The notes under the pieces are model-generated. The model searched no databases. It had not been told where the DNA came from and saw nothing but the letters and a program-made list of their open reading frames with translations. From contig NZ_JATM01000001.1 of assembly GCF_002003665.1 (NCBI RefSeq), forward strand, positions 310,001-374,000: a DNA stretch of 64,000 bases, read 5' to 3'. Source of the stretch: Bombella intestini (GTDB lineage: Bacteria; Pseudomonadota; Alphaproteobacteria; Acetobacterales; Acetobacteraceae). Position 1 is the stretch's first letter. Each line of letters begins with the position of its first letter. Positions 26,515 through 34,658 of this stretch are shown piece after piece. Made by a program: the position numbers and the translations under genes.

Positions 26515-28400
26515 TCCAGTATCATGATCAGCGTGACGGGGAGCTTTACGAAGGGATAGGTAACCCGATCGATCATTTCACCCGCCACGTTGGCGAATCT
26601 CCTGAAGAAGTCCTCCATAAAGTATTTGGCTTTACGGCTTTTCGAGGACTCCAGGAGAGTGCGGTTCAGGCCGTTATGAATCATGAGGATGTTCTCGTCC
26701 TCATGCCTACAGGGGGCGGTAAGAGCCTATGTTATCAGGTTCCTGCTCTCTGCCGTAAAGGGGTAGGACTCATCATCTCGCCTCTAATTGCCCTGATGGA
26801 AGATCAGGTCGCTGGGCTAAGGCAACTCGGGGTAAGGGCAGCCGCCCTGCACTCTGAAATGGATCATCAGGATCAGCAGACAGTCCGGGAAGATCTAATC
26901 TGTGATCAACTTGATCTTCTTTATATTTCGCCAGAACGGCTATTAACCCCGTACAGTCTCAATCTGCTCAAACGATGCAGCCTATCCCTCATTGCGATTG
27001 ATGAAGCTCACTGCGTCTCTGCTTGGGGGCATGATTTCAGGCCGGAGTATCGGGAACTGGCTAATCTGAAGGAACTGTTCCCCGGCGTTCCTCGCATTGC
27101 GCTAACAGCTACGGCAGACCCTCGTACACGTAGTGATATACTCTCTGCGCTGGACATGCCGCAGGCCCGCATCCTAATGGGTAGTTTCCACAGAAATAAC
27201 CTATTTCTTCAAGCGCAGCCAAAACTCTCCGAGACACGGCAAGTACTAGATGCTTTGAGCCGCCATATGGGGCAGGGAGCGGCCATTGTCTATTGTGGCA
27301 GTCGAAAAAAGACGGAATCATTAGCCCGGCAGCTTCGTGAGAAGGGCTATACAGCTTTCTCATTCCACGCTGGCATGTCTCCAGCAGATAAGAAAAATGT
27401 TCTTTTACGGTTTCGCTCTGGCGAACCAATGGTTGTGGCCGCCACTATCGCCTTTGGTATGGGGATTGATCGTCCCGATGTCCGTACTGTTATTCACCTG
27501 GATATGCCAACATCACCAGAAGGATATTACCAGCAGATAGGACGTGCTGGCCGTGATGGTGAACTTTCGCATACGTTGTTGTTATATAATGGGGAGGGGG
27601 TTGCCAGAGCCCGCTATTGGCTCGAGGAAGCGCAAGTTCCTGAAAGTGAAAAACGGGCGATGCAGGGACGCCTAGAAAGCATGATTTCTCTGACAGAAAC
27701 GACAGGTTGCCGAACACAGGCTGTCCTCGCCTGTTTTGGAGAGGCACTGCATGAACCATGCGGACATTGCGACAACTGCCTGCATCCGCCTTCTACTTTC
27801 GATGCAACTGAAGCTGCCCAGAAGGTTCTTTCTACTATCTACCGAACAGGAGAACGGTTTGGAGCTGTACAGCTTATTGCTGTTCTGAAGGGGAAAATGA
27901 CCGAAGCTGTAGAACGTCATGCTCTTCAGCATCTTTCAGTCTTTGGTATTGGTAAGGATAGAACGGATGTTTGGTGGCGAATGGTTATTCGGCAGCTCAT
28001 AGCCCGTGGTGCCATTGGAATGGTAGGAGATCACGGTGGCCTAGGGCTGAAACGGGAAACGGCCCGCCCCATCCTACGAGGCGATGTTGCTGTTAGTTTG
28101 AGGGAAGATGCAACATTACGCCATCTAGCCAGCATGGGGAATACTACACCGGGCTCCCCCTCTGAAGAGCTTTCAGAGGAAGAACATCGTTATTTTCTGG
28201 CGCTAAAAATGTGGCGACGAGAAGAGGCCTATCAACAAGAGATTCCGCCTTACATCATCTTCCGTGATGCCACACTACGGGATATCATCCGGGCCCACCC
28301 TACCAGCAAGCAGGAGCTAGGCGAGATACGGGGAGTTGGGCAAAGCAAGATCGACCGTTACGGCGATGCTGTTCTGGCGATTCTTCAAGAAGCACCTTGA
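26511..28400 (+). CDS. recQ: ATP-dependent DNA helicase RecQ
   Basis: A superfamily 2 3'-5' helicase that starts recombination and resolves stalled forks. Motifs: FRGLQESAVQAV (motif 0), MPTGGGKSLCYQVPAL (Walker A), IDEAHCVSAWGHDFR, YCGSRKKTE and QIGRAGRDG. Zinc-binding cysteines follow (CRTQ...CGHCDNC), then the RQC winged helix and a C-terminal HRDC-like domain (KQELGEIRGVGQSKIDRYG). 629 aa from a TTG at 26511 that overlaps the upstream stop as TTGA; no in-frame ATG lies close by, so the exact start is uncertain. Confidence 0.93.
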   Translation: MIQYHDQRDGELYEGIGNPIDHFTRHVGESPEEVLHKVFGFTAFRGLQESAVQAVMNHEDVLVLMPTGGGKSLCYQVPALCRKGVGLIISPLIALMEDQVAGLRQLGVRAAALHSEMDHQDQQTVREDLICDQLDLLYISPERLLTPYSLNLLKRCSLSLIAIDEAHCVSAWGHDFRPEYRELANLKELFPGVPRIALTATADPRTRSDILSALDMPQARILMGSFHRNNLFLQAQPKLSETRQVLDALSRHMGQGAAIVYCGSRKKTESLARQLREKGYTAFSFHAGMSPADKKNVLLRFRSGEPMVVAATIAFGMGIDRPDVRTVIHLDMPTSPEGYYQQIGRAGRDGELSHTLLLYNGEGVARARYWLEEAQVPESEKRAMQGRLESMISLTETTGCRTQAVLACFGEALHEPCGHCDNCLHPPSTFDATEAAQKVLSTIYRTGERFGAVQLIAVLKGKMTEAVERHALQHLSVFGIGKDRTDVWWRMVIRQLIARGAIGMVGDHGGLGLKRETARPILRGDVAVSLREDATLRHLASMGNTTPGSPSEELSEEEHRYFLALKMWRREEAYQQEIPPYIIFRDATLRDIIRAHPTSKQELGEIRGVGQSKIDRYGDAVLAILQEAP

Positions 28401-28418
28401 AGGTTTATTCCTTCAAGG
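28395..28418. terminator. Hairpin spanning recQ and PCuAC-like gene stops
   Basis: CCTTGAAGG (28395-28403), loop TTTATT, CCTTCAAGG (28410-28418). The recQ TGA lies in the left arm and the TGA of the opposite gene in the right arm. There is no T-run, so it is a weak or protein-assisted terminator. Confidence 0.5.
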
Positions 28419-28925
28419 GCCGACGTGCTTTTCTTCCACGATGGGCTGCATAGTGAAGGAAGCAGTTACATCACCAACATCTTGAAAATGGAATGTGAAA
28501 TCCAGCTTGTTACCTGGCTGATAAGGAACTTTCAGCCCGTGGCAGATCAAATGATAACCACTGATAGGAAAGACGAGTGTTCCTTCATGCGGGACAGCCA
28601 TACGCTGGAAAATATCGTAAGTCTGCCGAGGAGACTGAATCGCTACCTGACTACTCCGGTTTGATGTGACAGAGTTGCAGCCGGGGGAAGTGATACCACG
28701 AAGCAGCATGTCCGTTACGCCATGATTTGTCAGCGAAAACGTACCGAAAATAAAAGGGGCTTCTTTATACCGTGTATGCAGGGCGGTATCACTGATAGTG
28801 ATGCTCTTTATAGAAACTGGTGGGGGCGCCGCATCGTTACCCACTGCAATGGCACTTCTTCCTACACTCTGACTGATTAGCAAGGCCGCCACTGTCAAGG
28901 TGTTGCGTATCGTCCTATTCATCAT
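28413..28925 (-). CDS. PCu(A)C-like periplasmic protein with altered metal site
   Basis: 170 aa with a signal peptide (hydrophobic stretch around residues 9-27). The mature part follows the periplasmic copper chaperone PCu(A)C fold: APFIFGTFSLTNHG, TDMLLRGITSPGC, IFQRMAVPHEGTLVFP, then GYHLICHGLKVPYQPGNKLDFTFHF. The usual copper ligands are changed: the first His-x-Met is not seen, and the later HLM is HLI followed by CH. Copper delivery to cytochrome oxidase is the family role, but this copy may bind metal differently or not at all. It stands alone, convergent with recQ. Confidence 0.65.
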   Translation of the reverse strand: MMNRTIRNTLTVAALLISQSVGRSAIAVGNDAAPPPVSIKSITISDTALHTRYKEAPFIFGTFSLTNHGVTDMLLRGITSPGCNSVTSNRSSQVAIQSPRQTYDIFQRMAVPHEGTLVFPISGYHLICHGLKVPYQPGNKLDFTFHFQDVGDVTASFTMQPIVEEKHVGP

Positions 28926-29074
28926 TCCTGCTCCCGCTTTTAAACTGAGGGAAAATACCGGGCAATCATAAAGAAAAAGACCCTTCCATATTCCTCAGTG
29001 CCGCCATTTCCGATAGACTGTGCACCATGCAGGGTCAAGGAAGACCATGCTTTGGTTGCTTTTCGGATTATGTC

Positions 29075-29560
29075 ATGTACTGCCCTTTTTGTGGAAATCA
29101 GGAAACGCAGGTGAAGGATAGCCGCTCGGCGGAGGATGGTGCTGCTATCCGCCGTCGCCGTGTCTGCTGTGCTTGTACCCAGCGCTTTACTACCATTGAA
29201 CGTGTGCAGCTGCGAGAACTGACCGTCATCAAGGCGGACGGTAGGCGTATTCCATTCGATCGTGACAAGCTGGCCCGATCCATCCGTATCGCCTTACGGA
29301 AACGGCCGGTTGATGATGTAAGGCAGGAACGCCTGCTTAACGGACTTGTCAGGCAGCTGGAATCATCTGGTGAGCAGGAAATCCCATCTTATAGGATCGG
29401 AGAACTTGCCATGGATGCACTACGTGACATTGATGACGTAGCTTATGTCCGCTTTGCCAGTGTTTATAAAGATTTTCGGGAGATTGAGGCCTTCTCCAAG
29501 ATACTTGTTGATATGAATATGGACAAGCCTGCCAATCCCCCCTCTCAGGAGACCCCATGA
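29075..29560 (+). CDS. nrdR: Transcriptional repressor NrdR
   Basis: Represses ribonucleotide reductase genes according to ATP/dATP level. The N-terminal zinc ribbon MYCPFCG...[14 protein letters not shown] has both Cys pairs, and the ATP-cone domain follows ([18 protein letters not shown]). The start at ATG 29075 is fixed by the family N-terminus; the frame opens at 29027. 161 aa. It overlaps nusB by 4 bp (ATGA). In many alphaproteobacteria riboflavin genes stand between nrdR and nusB; here they are absent. Confidence 0.95.
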   Translation: MYCPFCGNQETQVKDSRSAEDGAAIRRRRVCCACTQRFTTIERVQLRELTVIKADGRRIPFDRDKLARSIRIALRKRPVDDVRQERLLNGLVRQLESSGEQEIPSYRIGELAMDALRDIDDVAYVRFASVYKDFREIEAFSKILVDMNMDKPANPPSQETP

Positions 29561-30039
29561 CTGAACCGTCATCCGCTACCCCCCGCAAACGCAGCCGGAC
29601 CATTGCCCGCATGGCGGCAACTCAGGCCCTGTATCAATGCGAACAGACCGGGGCCAATCCTGAAAGCGTCATCATGGAGTTTATCCGGCACAGGCATATT
29701 GCTCCTACAGCCAGTTTTGAAGACGGCCATATTCCTGATGCAGATCTGAATTTGTTGGAAGAGATTGTTCGCAATGCTGTTCTGAAACAAGATGCGATCG
29801 ATAGCACATTAATCAGTCTTCTTCCGGAAAGCTGGCCGATGGATCGACTTGACCCAGTTTTACGCTCCTTATTGCGGACAGCCATCGGCGAGATGATGGC
29901 AGGTCTTCCTGCTCAAATTGCCATTAATGAATATCTGGATGTTGCCCATGGTTTCTTCAGCGGTGACGCCCCAAAGATGGTTAACGGGATTTTGGATAAA
30001 TTTGCTCGCCAACAAGGCGGAGAACAAAGCGTAAAATAA
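29557..30039 (+). CDS. nusB: Transcription antitermination factor NusB
   Basis: An all-helical factor that binds boxA RNA with S10 for rRNA antitermination. Visible family segments are [16 protein letters not shown] near the start and, later, [27 protein letters not shown] and [12 protein letters not shown]. 160 aa. Translation is coupled to nrdR by the ATGA overlap, and thiL follows 11 bases on. Confidence 0.95.
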   Translation: MTEPSSATPRKRSRTIARMAATQALYQCEQTGANPESVIMEFIRHRHIAPTASFEDGHIPDADLNLLEEIVRNAVLKQDAIDSTLISLLPESWPMDRLDPVLRSLLRTAIGEMMAGLPAQIAINEYLDVAHGFFSGDAPKMVNGILDKFARQQGGEQSVK

Positions 30040-30050
30040 GGCGGCAATTA

Positions 30051-30995
30051 ATGGGAGAGTTTGATTTCATTGCGCGGCATTTTCGGCCACTCGCTGGCCG
30101 GGGTGCTATGGAGCTCCGCAATGATGGAGCGACTATGTCCCTTCCAGAGGGAGGGGAGCTTGTCCTTTCCAGCGATACCATGGTCGAAGGGTTACATTTC
30201 CTCCCAGATGATCCACCCTACACTGTGGCCCAGAAATTGTTACGTTGTAACCTTTCTGACTTGGCAGCTATGGGTAGTCGCCCACAGCACTATATGCTGA
30301 ATGTCAGCGTCCCATCTGGTCGCCATTATAATGAAGACTGGTTTACACGATTTGCCGCTGGTCTGGCAGCGGATCAGAAACAATATGATATTTCTCTGTT
30401 GGGAGGGGATACAACTGGTAGCCCCTCTCCTTTGATGTTGAATGTCACCATCCTTGGGTCGGTTCGTCAGGGAGAAGCTTTACGACGTGACGGTGCCCAG
30501 CCGGGGGATGGCGTCTGGGTTACTGGCAGCCTCGGTCGAGCTGCATTAGGTTTGCAGGTTCGCCTAGGTAAACTGAATGGTGGGAAAACGTCTCTTGTAG
30601 AGGCATATCGCGTACCAACACCCCGCATTGGCCTTTCCTTATATGGTATAGTCAGTGCAGCCATGGATATATCGGACGGTCTGTTACAGGATTGCGGACA
30701 TATTGCCGAAGAGTCTGGTGTCGGCATCACTCTGTTTGAGGAAGAGTTGCCTTTTGCACCTGAGGTTATGGCTCACATGGAAACGCATCGAGAAATGATT
30801 CTTCTTGGAGGCGATGATTATGAGTTGCTCATGACCTGTCCTGTTACTCAGGAGGCGGCCTTACAGGCCCATTGCAAAGAGCACGATGTCCCTCTCACTA
30901 AAGTAGGAACGGTGAGGGAGGGGCGAGGAGTAGCCATGTTGGACAAACAGCGACGCCCCATAAATTTCTCACGGACAGGTTGGCAGCATTTTTGA
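30051..30995 (+). CDS. thiL: Thiamine-monophosphate kinase ThiL
   Basis: Phosphorylates thiamine monophosphate to the active cofactor thiamine diphosphate. Motifs: GEFDFIARHF at the start, SSDTMVEGLHF, NLSDLAAMGSRP with the metal-binding Asp, LLGGDTTGSP, VTGSLGRAALGL, AMDISDGLLQDCGHIAEESGVG and LGGDDYELL. 314 aa, typical. Third gene of nrdR-nusB-thiL. thiD lies at the other end of the window, so thiamine genes are dispersed. Confidence 0.96.
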   Translation: MGEFDFIARHFRPLAGRGAMELRNDGATMSLPEGGELVLSSDTMVEGLHFLPDDPPYTVAQKLLRCNLSDLAAMGSRPQHYMLNVSVPSGRHYNEDWFTRFAAGLAADQKQYDISLLGGDTTGSPSPLMLNVTILGSVRQGEALRRDGAQPGDGVWVTGSLGRAALGLQVRLGKLNGGKTSLVEAYRVPTPRIGLSLYGIVSAAMDISDGLLQDCGHIAEESGVGITLFEEELPFAPEVMAHMETHREMILLGGDDYELLMTCPVTQEAALQAHCKEHDVPLTKVGTVREGRGVAMLDKQRRPINFSRTGWQHF

Positions 30996-31029
30996 GCTGA
31001 CTACTCAATAACCATATTAGAGAAATACG

Positions 31030-31067
31030 CCTTCTTTCCTGAAAATTTCAGGAAAGAAGGGTCTTTT
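31030..31067. terminator. Bidirectional terminator after thiL
   Basis: CCTTCTTTCCTGA (31030-31042) pairs with TCAGGAAAGAAGG (31048-31060), followed on + by GTCTTTT. The stop codon of the minus-strand gene (31048-31050) lies inside the right arm. Confidence 0.75.
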
Positions 31068-32226
31068 CGTAGAGGCGGTGCGTCTTATGAGGATGGGGTA
31101 CGAGAGATTCGGCTAGATTTCTCATCGCTGCATCACTCTCTAGGACCCAGCCCAGCTCAACCCATTTATAAGGCAGTGAATTCCCTCGGCGCATTAGCTC
31201 CACGATAGCAAAAGAGGGAAGTAGTGACCCAAGTATCGTTCCCCGCATTTTGCTGGAAACACCAAGCAAAATGACACGAGCGGAATGGAAACGATGCGTG
31301 GCTAACCGGTAACCAAGGCGTAGCCAACCAAGAGGTGAGGGTGCTCCCCCTAAATCTCCCGCAATATCATAAAGATTAGGCAGAACCATCGCCATGGCGA
31401 CTGGCTCACCATTTTGGTCAATTTGGACATAATGCTCGGGGCGTAAAAGCGGCTTAATTTGCTCAATCATCGCCGTCATTTCGTAATCCTGCATAGGCAC
31501 GAAATTATATTTATGCGACCATGCATCATTATATAGCTTCCGCAACACTTCACCTTGAGCGGTGATCTCCTTTTTGGAAAGATTGCGGGTGGTTATCTTG
31601 CTGAGACGTCCTTCACCGAGTCTCATATCACCAGGAACTCTGAAGCGCTCTTCCATGTTACCATCAAGTTCTAGGCGGTAACTCAGTAGATCCTGAGCCT
31701 TCTCATACCCGCACTGGCGGACAAGGGCATCCAGACCTTTAGGGTGCCATGGGATGGCAATCATGGGGGCAGAACGTTGCCCCTCTACCATGGTACCACT
31801 CTCCGCATTTCCACTCAGCGTGACAGGCCCACGTACCTTAGATATCTGCCGTTTTTGAAACCATTTTTCCGCAGCCTGTAGAAGGGCTGAAACGACTTCC
31901 ATTTTAGGAATAGCATCGAGTGCACCAAACTGCCCGATAACTTCCTGCCAATGCTCAATTGCCTTATGATCGACGATAGCGGCGATTCGACCAACAGGAC
32001 GATCTCCATGCCAAGCAAGGAAATACTGTATCTCCGCATGGCGGAAAACTGGTGATTCCTTAGGGCTGAGCAAATGTCTTTGCTCCATATCCAACGGAGG
32101 AACAAAGCCGTCCATTCCTTTGTAGATATGGCGTGGAAGTGTGATAAAACGACGTAAATCTCCCCGTGTGTTCACGGGACGAACATCGACCTTGGCAGAC
32201 TGAGAGTTTGGCGCTTCACATTGCAT
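31048..32226 (-). CDS. GNAT-like protein of unknown substrate
   Basis: 392 aa, without signal peptide. The overall look is of a two-part acyl-CoA N-acyltransferase-like protein of the kind sometimes named YghO. The first half includes FVPPLDMEQRHLLSP, HAEIQYFLAWHGDRPVGRIAAIVD (a GNAT-like strand with the R/Q-x-x-G/A region) and VRGPVTLSGNAESG. The second half has a similar core with GEPVAMAMVLPNLYDI and ends in WVLESDAAMRNLAE. The substrate is unknown. It is divergent from the SDR gene and ends within the thiL terminator. Confidence 0.6.
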   Translation of the reverse strand: MQCEAPNSQSAKVDVRPVNTRGDLRRFITLPRHIYKGMDGFVPPLDMEQRHLLSPKESPVFRHAEIQYFLAWHGDRPVGRIAAIVDHKAIEHWQEVIGQFGALDAIPKMEVVSALLQAAEKWFQKRQISKVRGPVTLSGNAESGTMVEGQRSAPMIAIPWHPKGLDALVRQCGYEKAQDLLSYRLELDGNMEERFRVPGDMRLGEGRLSKITTRNLSKKEITAQGEVLRKLYNDAWSHKYNFVPMQDYEMTAMIEQIKPLLRPEHYVQIDQNGEPVAMAMVLPNLYDIAGDLGGAPSPLGWLRLGYRLATHRFHSARVILLGVSSKMRGTILGSLLPSFAIVELMRRGNSLPYKWVELGWVLESDAAMRNLAESLVPHPHKTHRLYEKTLLS

Positions 32227-32286
32227 AGCAATGGCTATACTCGTACACGAGCCTTCCCGCTAGAGGGCAAAAATGAAAGGGGCTTC

Positions 32287-33108
32287 ATGTCCAGACCAGA
32301 AAAAAACTCAACGATGCCTCGGCATCACATCCTCATAACTGGCGCTTCTAGTGGCATTGGGGCTGCTCTGGCGGAATATTATGCCCGGCCCGGCGTACAT
32401 TTGACACTATGGGGACGGAGTAAAGAACGGCTAGAAAAAACGGCGTTCGTGGCACGCACGAAGGGCGCTAGCGTAGATACGCTTAGCATTGACCTAACAA
32501 AGGCTGACGAAGCGTTAAAAGCTCTGGCCAGTGCAGATGACGCTCTATCTATTGATATTTTGATCCTTTCGGCAGGCATGGCGGATATTCGTCCCCATAA
32601 TGCTCTAGCCGAATCAGCTGAGACAGCTCTCAAGATGTCTATGGTTAATTTTGCTACGCCGGTAGCTATGGCAACCGAGATGGCGAACCGCATGGCCGCC
32701 CGCCGACATGGTCGTATCGCTCTTATGGGGTCCGTAGCATCCTTCCATGATCTACCACTGGCAACGGTCTATAGCGGTTCCAAGGCTGGGATAGGCCGTT
32801 TCAGTACCGCTCTTCAGGCTGCCATGACGCCTTATAACGTTCGTGTCTGCCTGATTGCTCCGGGCTTTGTAGACACACCTATGAGCCAGCGTTTGGATGG
32901 TGACCAAGCGTTTCTCGTGCCAGTAGATAAAGCCGCCCGTAAGATTGCGCGCTGCATCAATCAGGGTAAAGGTGTGCTGGTATTCCCTTGGGTGTTCCAG
33001 TTGACCCGCCTTCTGGAAATGGTTTTGCCTAGGCCGATTGCACATCGCATCCTGCGTCGTCTGGATGTTATGCAGCATCCGGAAAATGAAAAAACCACTA
33101 AAGCCTAA
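32287..33108 (+). CDS. Short-chain dehydrogenase/reductase
   Basis: A classical SDR: cofactor loop ITGASSGIGAALAEYYA, LSAGMAD in place of NNAG, LMGSVASF with the catalytic Ser, and YSGSKAGIGRFS supplying Tyr and Lys. After that comes APGFVDTPMS. The C-terminus (FPWVFQLTRLLEMVLPRPIAH) is hydrophobic and may associate with membrane. ATG 32287 is preferred because AAAGGGG precedes it; the frame opens at 32221. 273 aa. The substrate is not predictable. Confidence 0.85.
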   Translation: MSRPEKNSTMPRHHILITGASSGIGAALAEYYARPGVHLTLWGRSKERLEKTAFVARTKGASVDTLSIDLTKADEALKALASADDALSIDILILSAGMADIRPHNALAESAETALKMSMVNFATPVAMATEMANRMAARRHGRIALMGSVASFHDLPLATVYSGSKAGIGRFSTALQAAMTPYNVRVCLIAPGFVDTPMSQRLDGDQAFLVPVDKAARKIARCINQGKGVLVFPWVFQLTRLLEMVLPRPIAHRILRRLDVMQHPENEKTTKA

Positions 33109-33202
33109 TTGCGAAGAGCCTCACGGGCTAGGTGCTTGCAGACACGATAGCGGCGTGGGAAAAGGGGCGACACATCTCTCTGCGTACTGAAGGAATAGAC
33201 GT

Positions 33203-34192
33203 ATGAAGGAAATTGTTGCCGTTGATATCGGCGGAACCCACGCCCGCTTTGCCATCGCTGAAATCAAGGATGGTCATGTGGTCTCTCTCGGAGAGGCCAC
33301 CACGCTGAAATGTGCAGAACATGCTTCTCTCGCACTGGCATGGGAAGCATTCGGTCGTTCATTGGGAAGACCTATACCGCGGGAGGCAGGCATTGCCGTG
33401 GCCTGCCCGATTAACGGTGAAATCCTGAAGATGACCAACAACCCGTGGATCATCCAGCCTGCACAGCTTGGTAGTCGTCTAAAGCTGGATGATTTCGCTC
33501 TGGTAAATGATTTTGGCGCGATCGGTCATGCAGTGGCTCAGGTTGGCCCAGAATATATGAACCATCTGTGCGGACCGGATGTTGATCTTCCTACTAAGGG
33601 AACCATCACCATTCTAGGCCCGGGGACAGGGCTGGGAGTTGCGACTCTCCTGCGGGGCGAGAAGGGCTATCATGTGATCGAAACGGAAGGAGGACATATG
33701 GACTTCTCTCCGCTAGATGCCGTTGAAGATCATATTCTCAGAGCCCTACGGGATCGTTTCCGGCGTGTTTCGGTTGAACGAATCGTTTCCGGCCCCGGCC
33801 TGACCAACCTGTATGAGGTTATTGCGGAGCTTCAGGATCGTCCTATCACCATTAAGGACAATCGTGCCCTATGGACCACAGCGATGGAAGGAACGGATAC
33901 TCTAGCCGCCGCTGCCCTAGAACGCTTCTTCCTGAGCCTTGGTGCAGTGGCCGGGGATCTTGCTCTTGCCCATGGAGCGCACGGTGTTGTCGTAGCTGGT
34001 GGTTTGGGACAGCGTCTGGCCCATATCCTGCCACATTCAGGTTTCTCCGAACGTTTCATCGCTAAGGGTCGTTTTGAAACCATGATGAGCGAGATGCCGG
34101 TGAAAATTATCACCCATCCTCAGCCGGGACTGTACGGGGCTGCTGCTGCTTACGCCAGCAAGGCAGCACGTGCGGAATCAGCTATAGGTTAA
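33203..34192 (+). CDS. glk: Glucokinase
   Basis: Phosphorylates glucose with ATP at the entry to pentose phosphate or Entner-Doudoroff metabolism. It belongs to the bacterial Glk family of the ASKHA fold: phosphate loop VDIGGTHARFA, NNPWII and VNDFGAIGHAV with the catalytic Asp, ILGPGTGLGVA, ETEGGHMDFSP with glucose-contacting Glu and His, and a late adenosine motif GVVVAGGLGQR. 329 aa. A strong terminator follows. Confidence 0.95.
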   Translation: MKEIVAVDIGGTHARFAIAEIKDGHVVSLGEATTLKCAEHASLALAWEAFGRSLGRPIPREAGIAVACPINGEILKMTNNPWIIQPAQLGSRLKLDDFALVNDFGAIGHAVAQVGPEYMNHLCGPDVDLPTKGTITILGPGTGLGVATLLRGEKGYHVIETEGGHMDFSPLDAVEDHILRALRDRFRRVSVERIVSGPGLTNLYEVIAELQDRPITIKDNRALWTTAMEGTDTLAAAALERFFLSLGAVAGDLALAHGAHGVVVAGGLGQRLAHILPHSGFSERFIAKGRFETMMSEMPVKIITHPQPGLYGAAAAYASKAARAESAIG

Positions 34193-34202
34193 CATGACAG
34201 CG

Positions 34203-34239
34203 AAAAAGGCCACCCATGCATCGCATAGGTGGCCTTTTT
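34203..34239. terminator. Terminator after glk
   Basis: AAAAAGGCCACC (34203-34214) pairs with GGTGGCCTTTTT (34228-34239). The A and T flanks make it bidirectional. It closes the glk unit at the left edge of the 466-base gap between genes. Confidence 0.92.
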
Positions 34240-34297
34240 CCTAAAAAAATACGAAACAAGAGCAGGCAACAGCACTTACGGAGCTTGTTTCAAAACG

Positions 34298-34322
34298 ATA
34301 CCCCCCAAAAATACCCCCAAAA
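34298..34322. repeat. Tandem repeat of ATACCCCC-AAAA units
   Basis: Two direct copies, 13 and 12 bases long, differing by one C. See the att-like scar entry. Confidence 0.85.
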
Positions 34323-34399
34323 TTGCGGGATACACCGGGTCTTATCGGTACTAATTGGGACGGTTGATAACCCGAGAATGGCGATTTCTCAAGGGTTTT

Positions 34400-34429
34400 G
34401 GGATGCATAGGGATGTATGGGAATGGTAC
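34400..34429. repeat. Three imperfect 10-base direct repeats
   Basis: GGGATGCATA, GGGATGTATG and GGAATGGTAC stand head to tail just outside the 3' end of tRNA-Cys. They could be integrase arm-binding sites. Confidence 0.6.
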
Positions 34430-34431
34430 AC

Positions 34432-34505
34432 TGGAGGTCTGGGCGGGAATCGAACCCACATACGCGGATTTGCAGTCCGATGCATAGCCATTCTGCCACC
34501 AGACC
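34432..34505 (-). tRNA. tRNA-Cys (GCA)
   Basis: A full cloverleaf is seen on the minus strand. The acceptor arm GGTCTGG (34505-34499) pairs with CCAGACC (34442-34436); discriminator T and an encoded CCA follow at 34434-34432. The anticodon loop CTGCAAA gives anticodon GCA, for cysteine. The T loop is GTTCGATTC. Total 74 bases. A promoter-like TTGACC/TATTAA lies just upstream. Confidence 0.95.
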
Positions 34506-34519
34506 TCAGGTGTGCGTCC

Positions 34520-34547
34520 TTAATAAAGAATATTGCTCACAGGTCAA
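34520..34547 (-). promoter_or_regulatory. Sigma-70 promoter for tRNA-Cys
   Basis: On the minus strand TTGACC (34547-34542), a 16-base spacer and TATTAA (34525-34520); transcription would start about 8 bases before the tRNA 5' end. Confidence 0.65.
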
Positions 34548-34658
34548 TAGGGGAAAACGACATGTGCCATTTTTCTCTTATTTTCAGTGTGATTCTCCCT
34601 TATAGTCCTCTCTGGCAACTTTTTAGAAACAGACAGTCAGATCGGCAGATCCACAAAC

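Larger units (their letters stand above)
34246..34431. other. Integrase-type att-like repeat scar beside tRNA-Cys
   Basis: This stretch has no gene. It carries ATACCCCCCAAAA (34298-34310) followed directly by ATACCCCCAAAA (34311-34322), and three near-repeats of period 10 at 34400-34429 (GGGATGCATA, GGGATGTATG, GGAATGGTAC). It ends exactly at the 3' end of tRNA-Cys. This arrangement of C-tract and short repeats resembles the region between a tRNA and a P4-like tyrosine integrase gene, but no integrase is present. I read it as a remnant attachment region. Confidence 0.45.
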
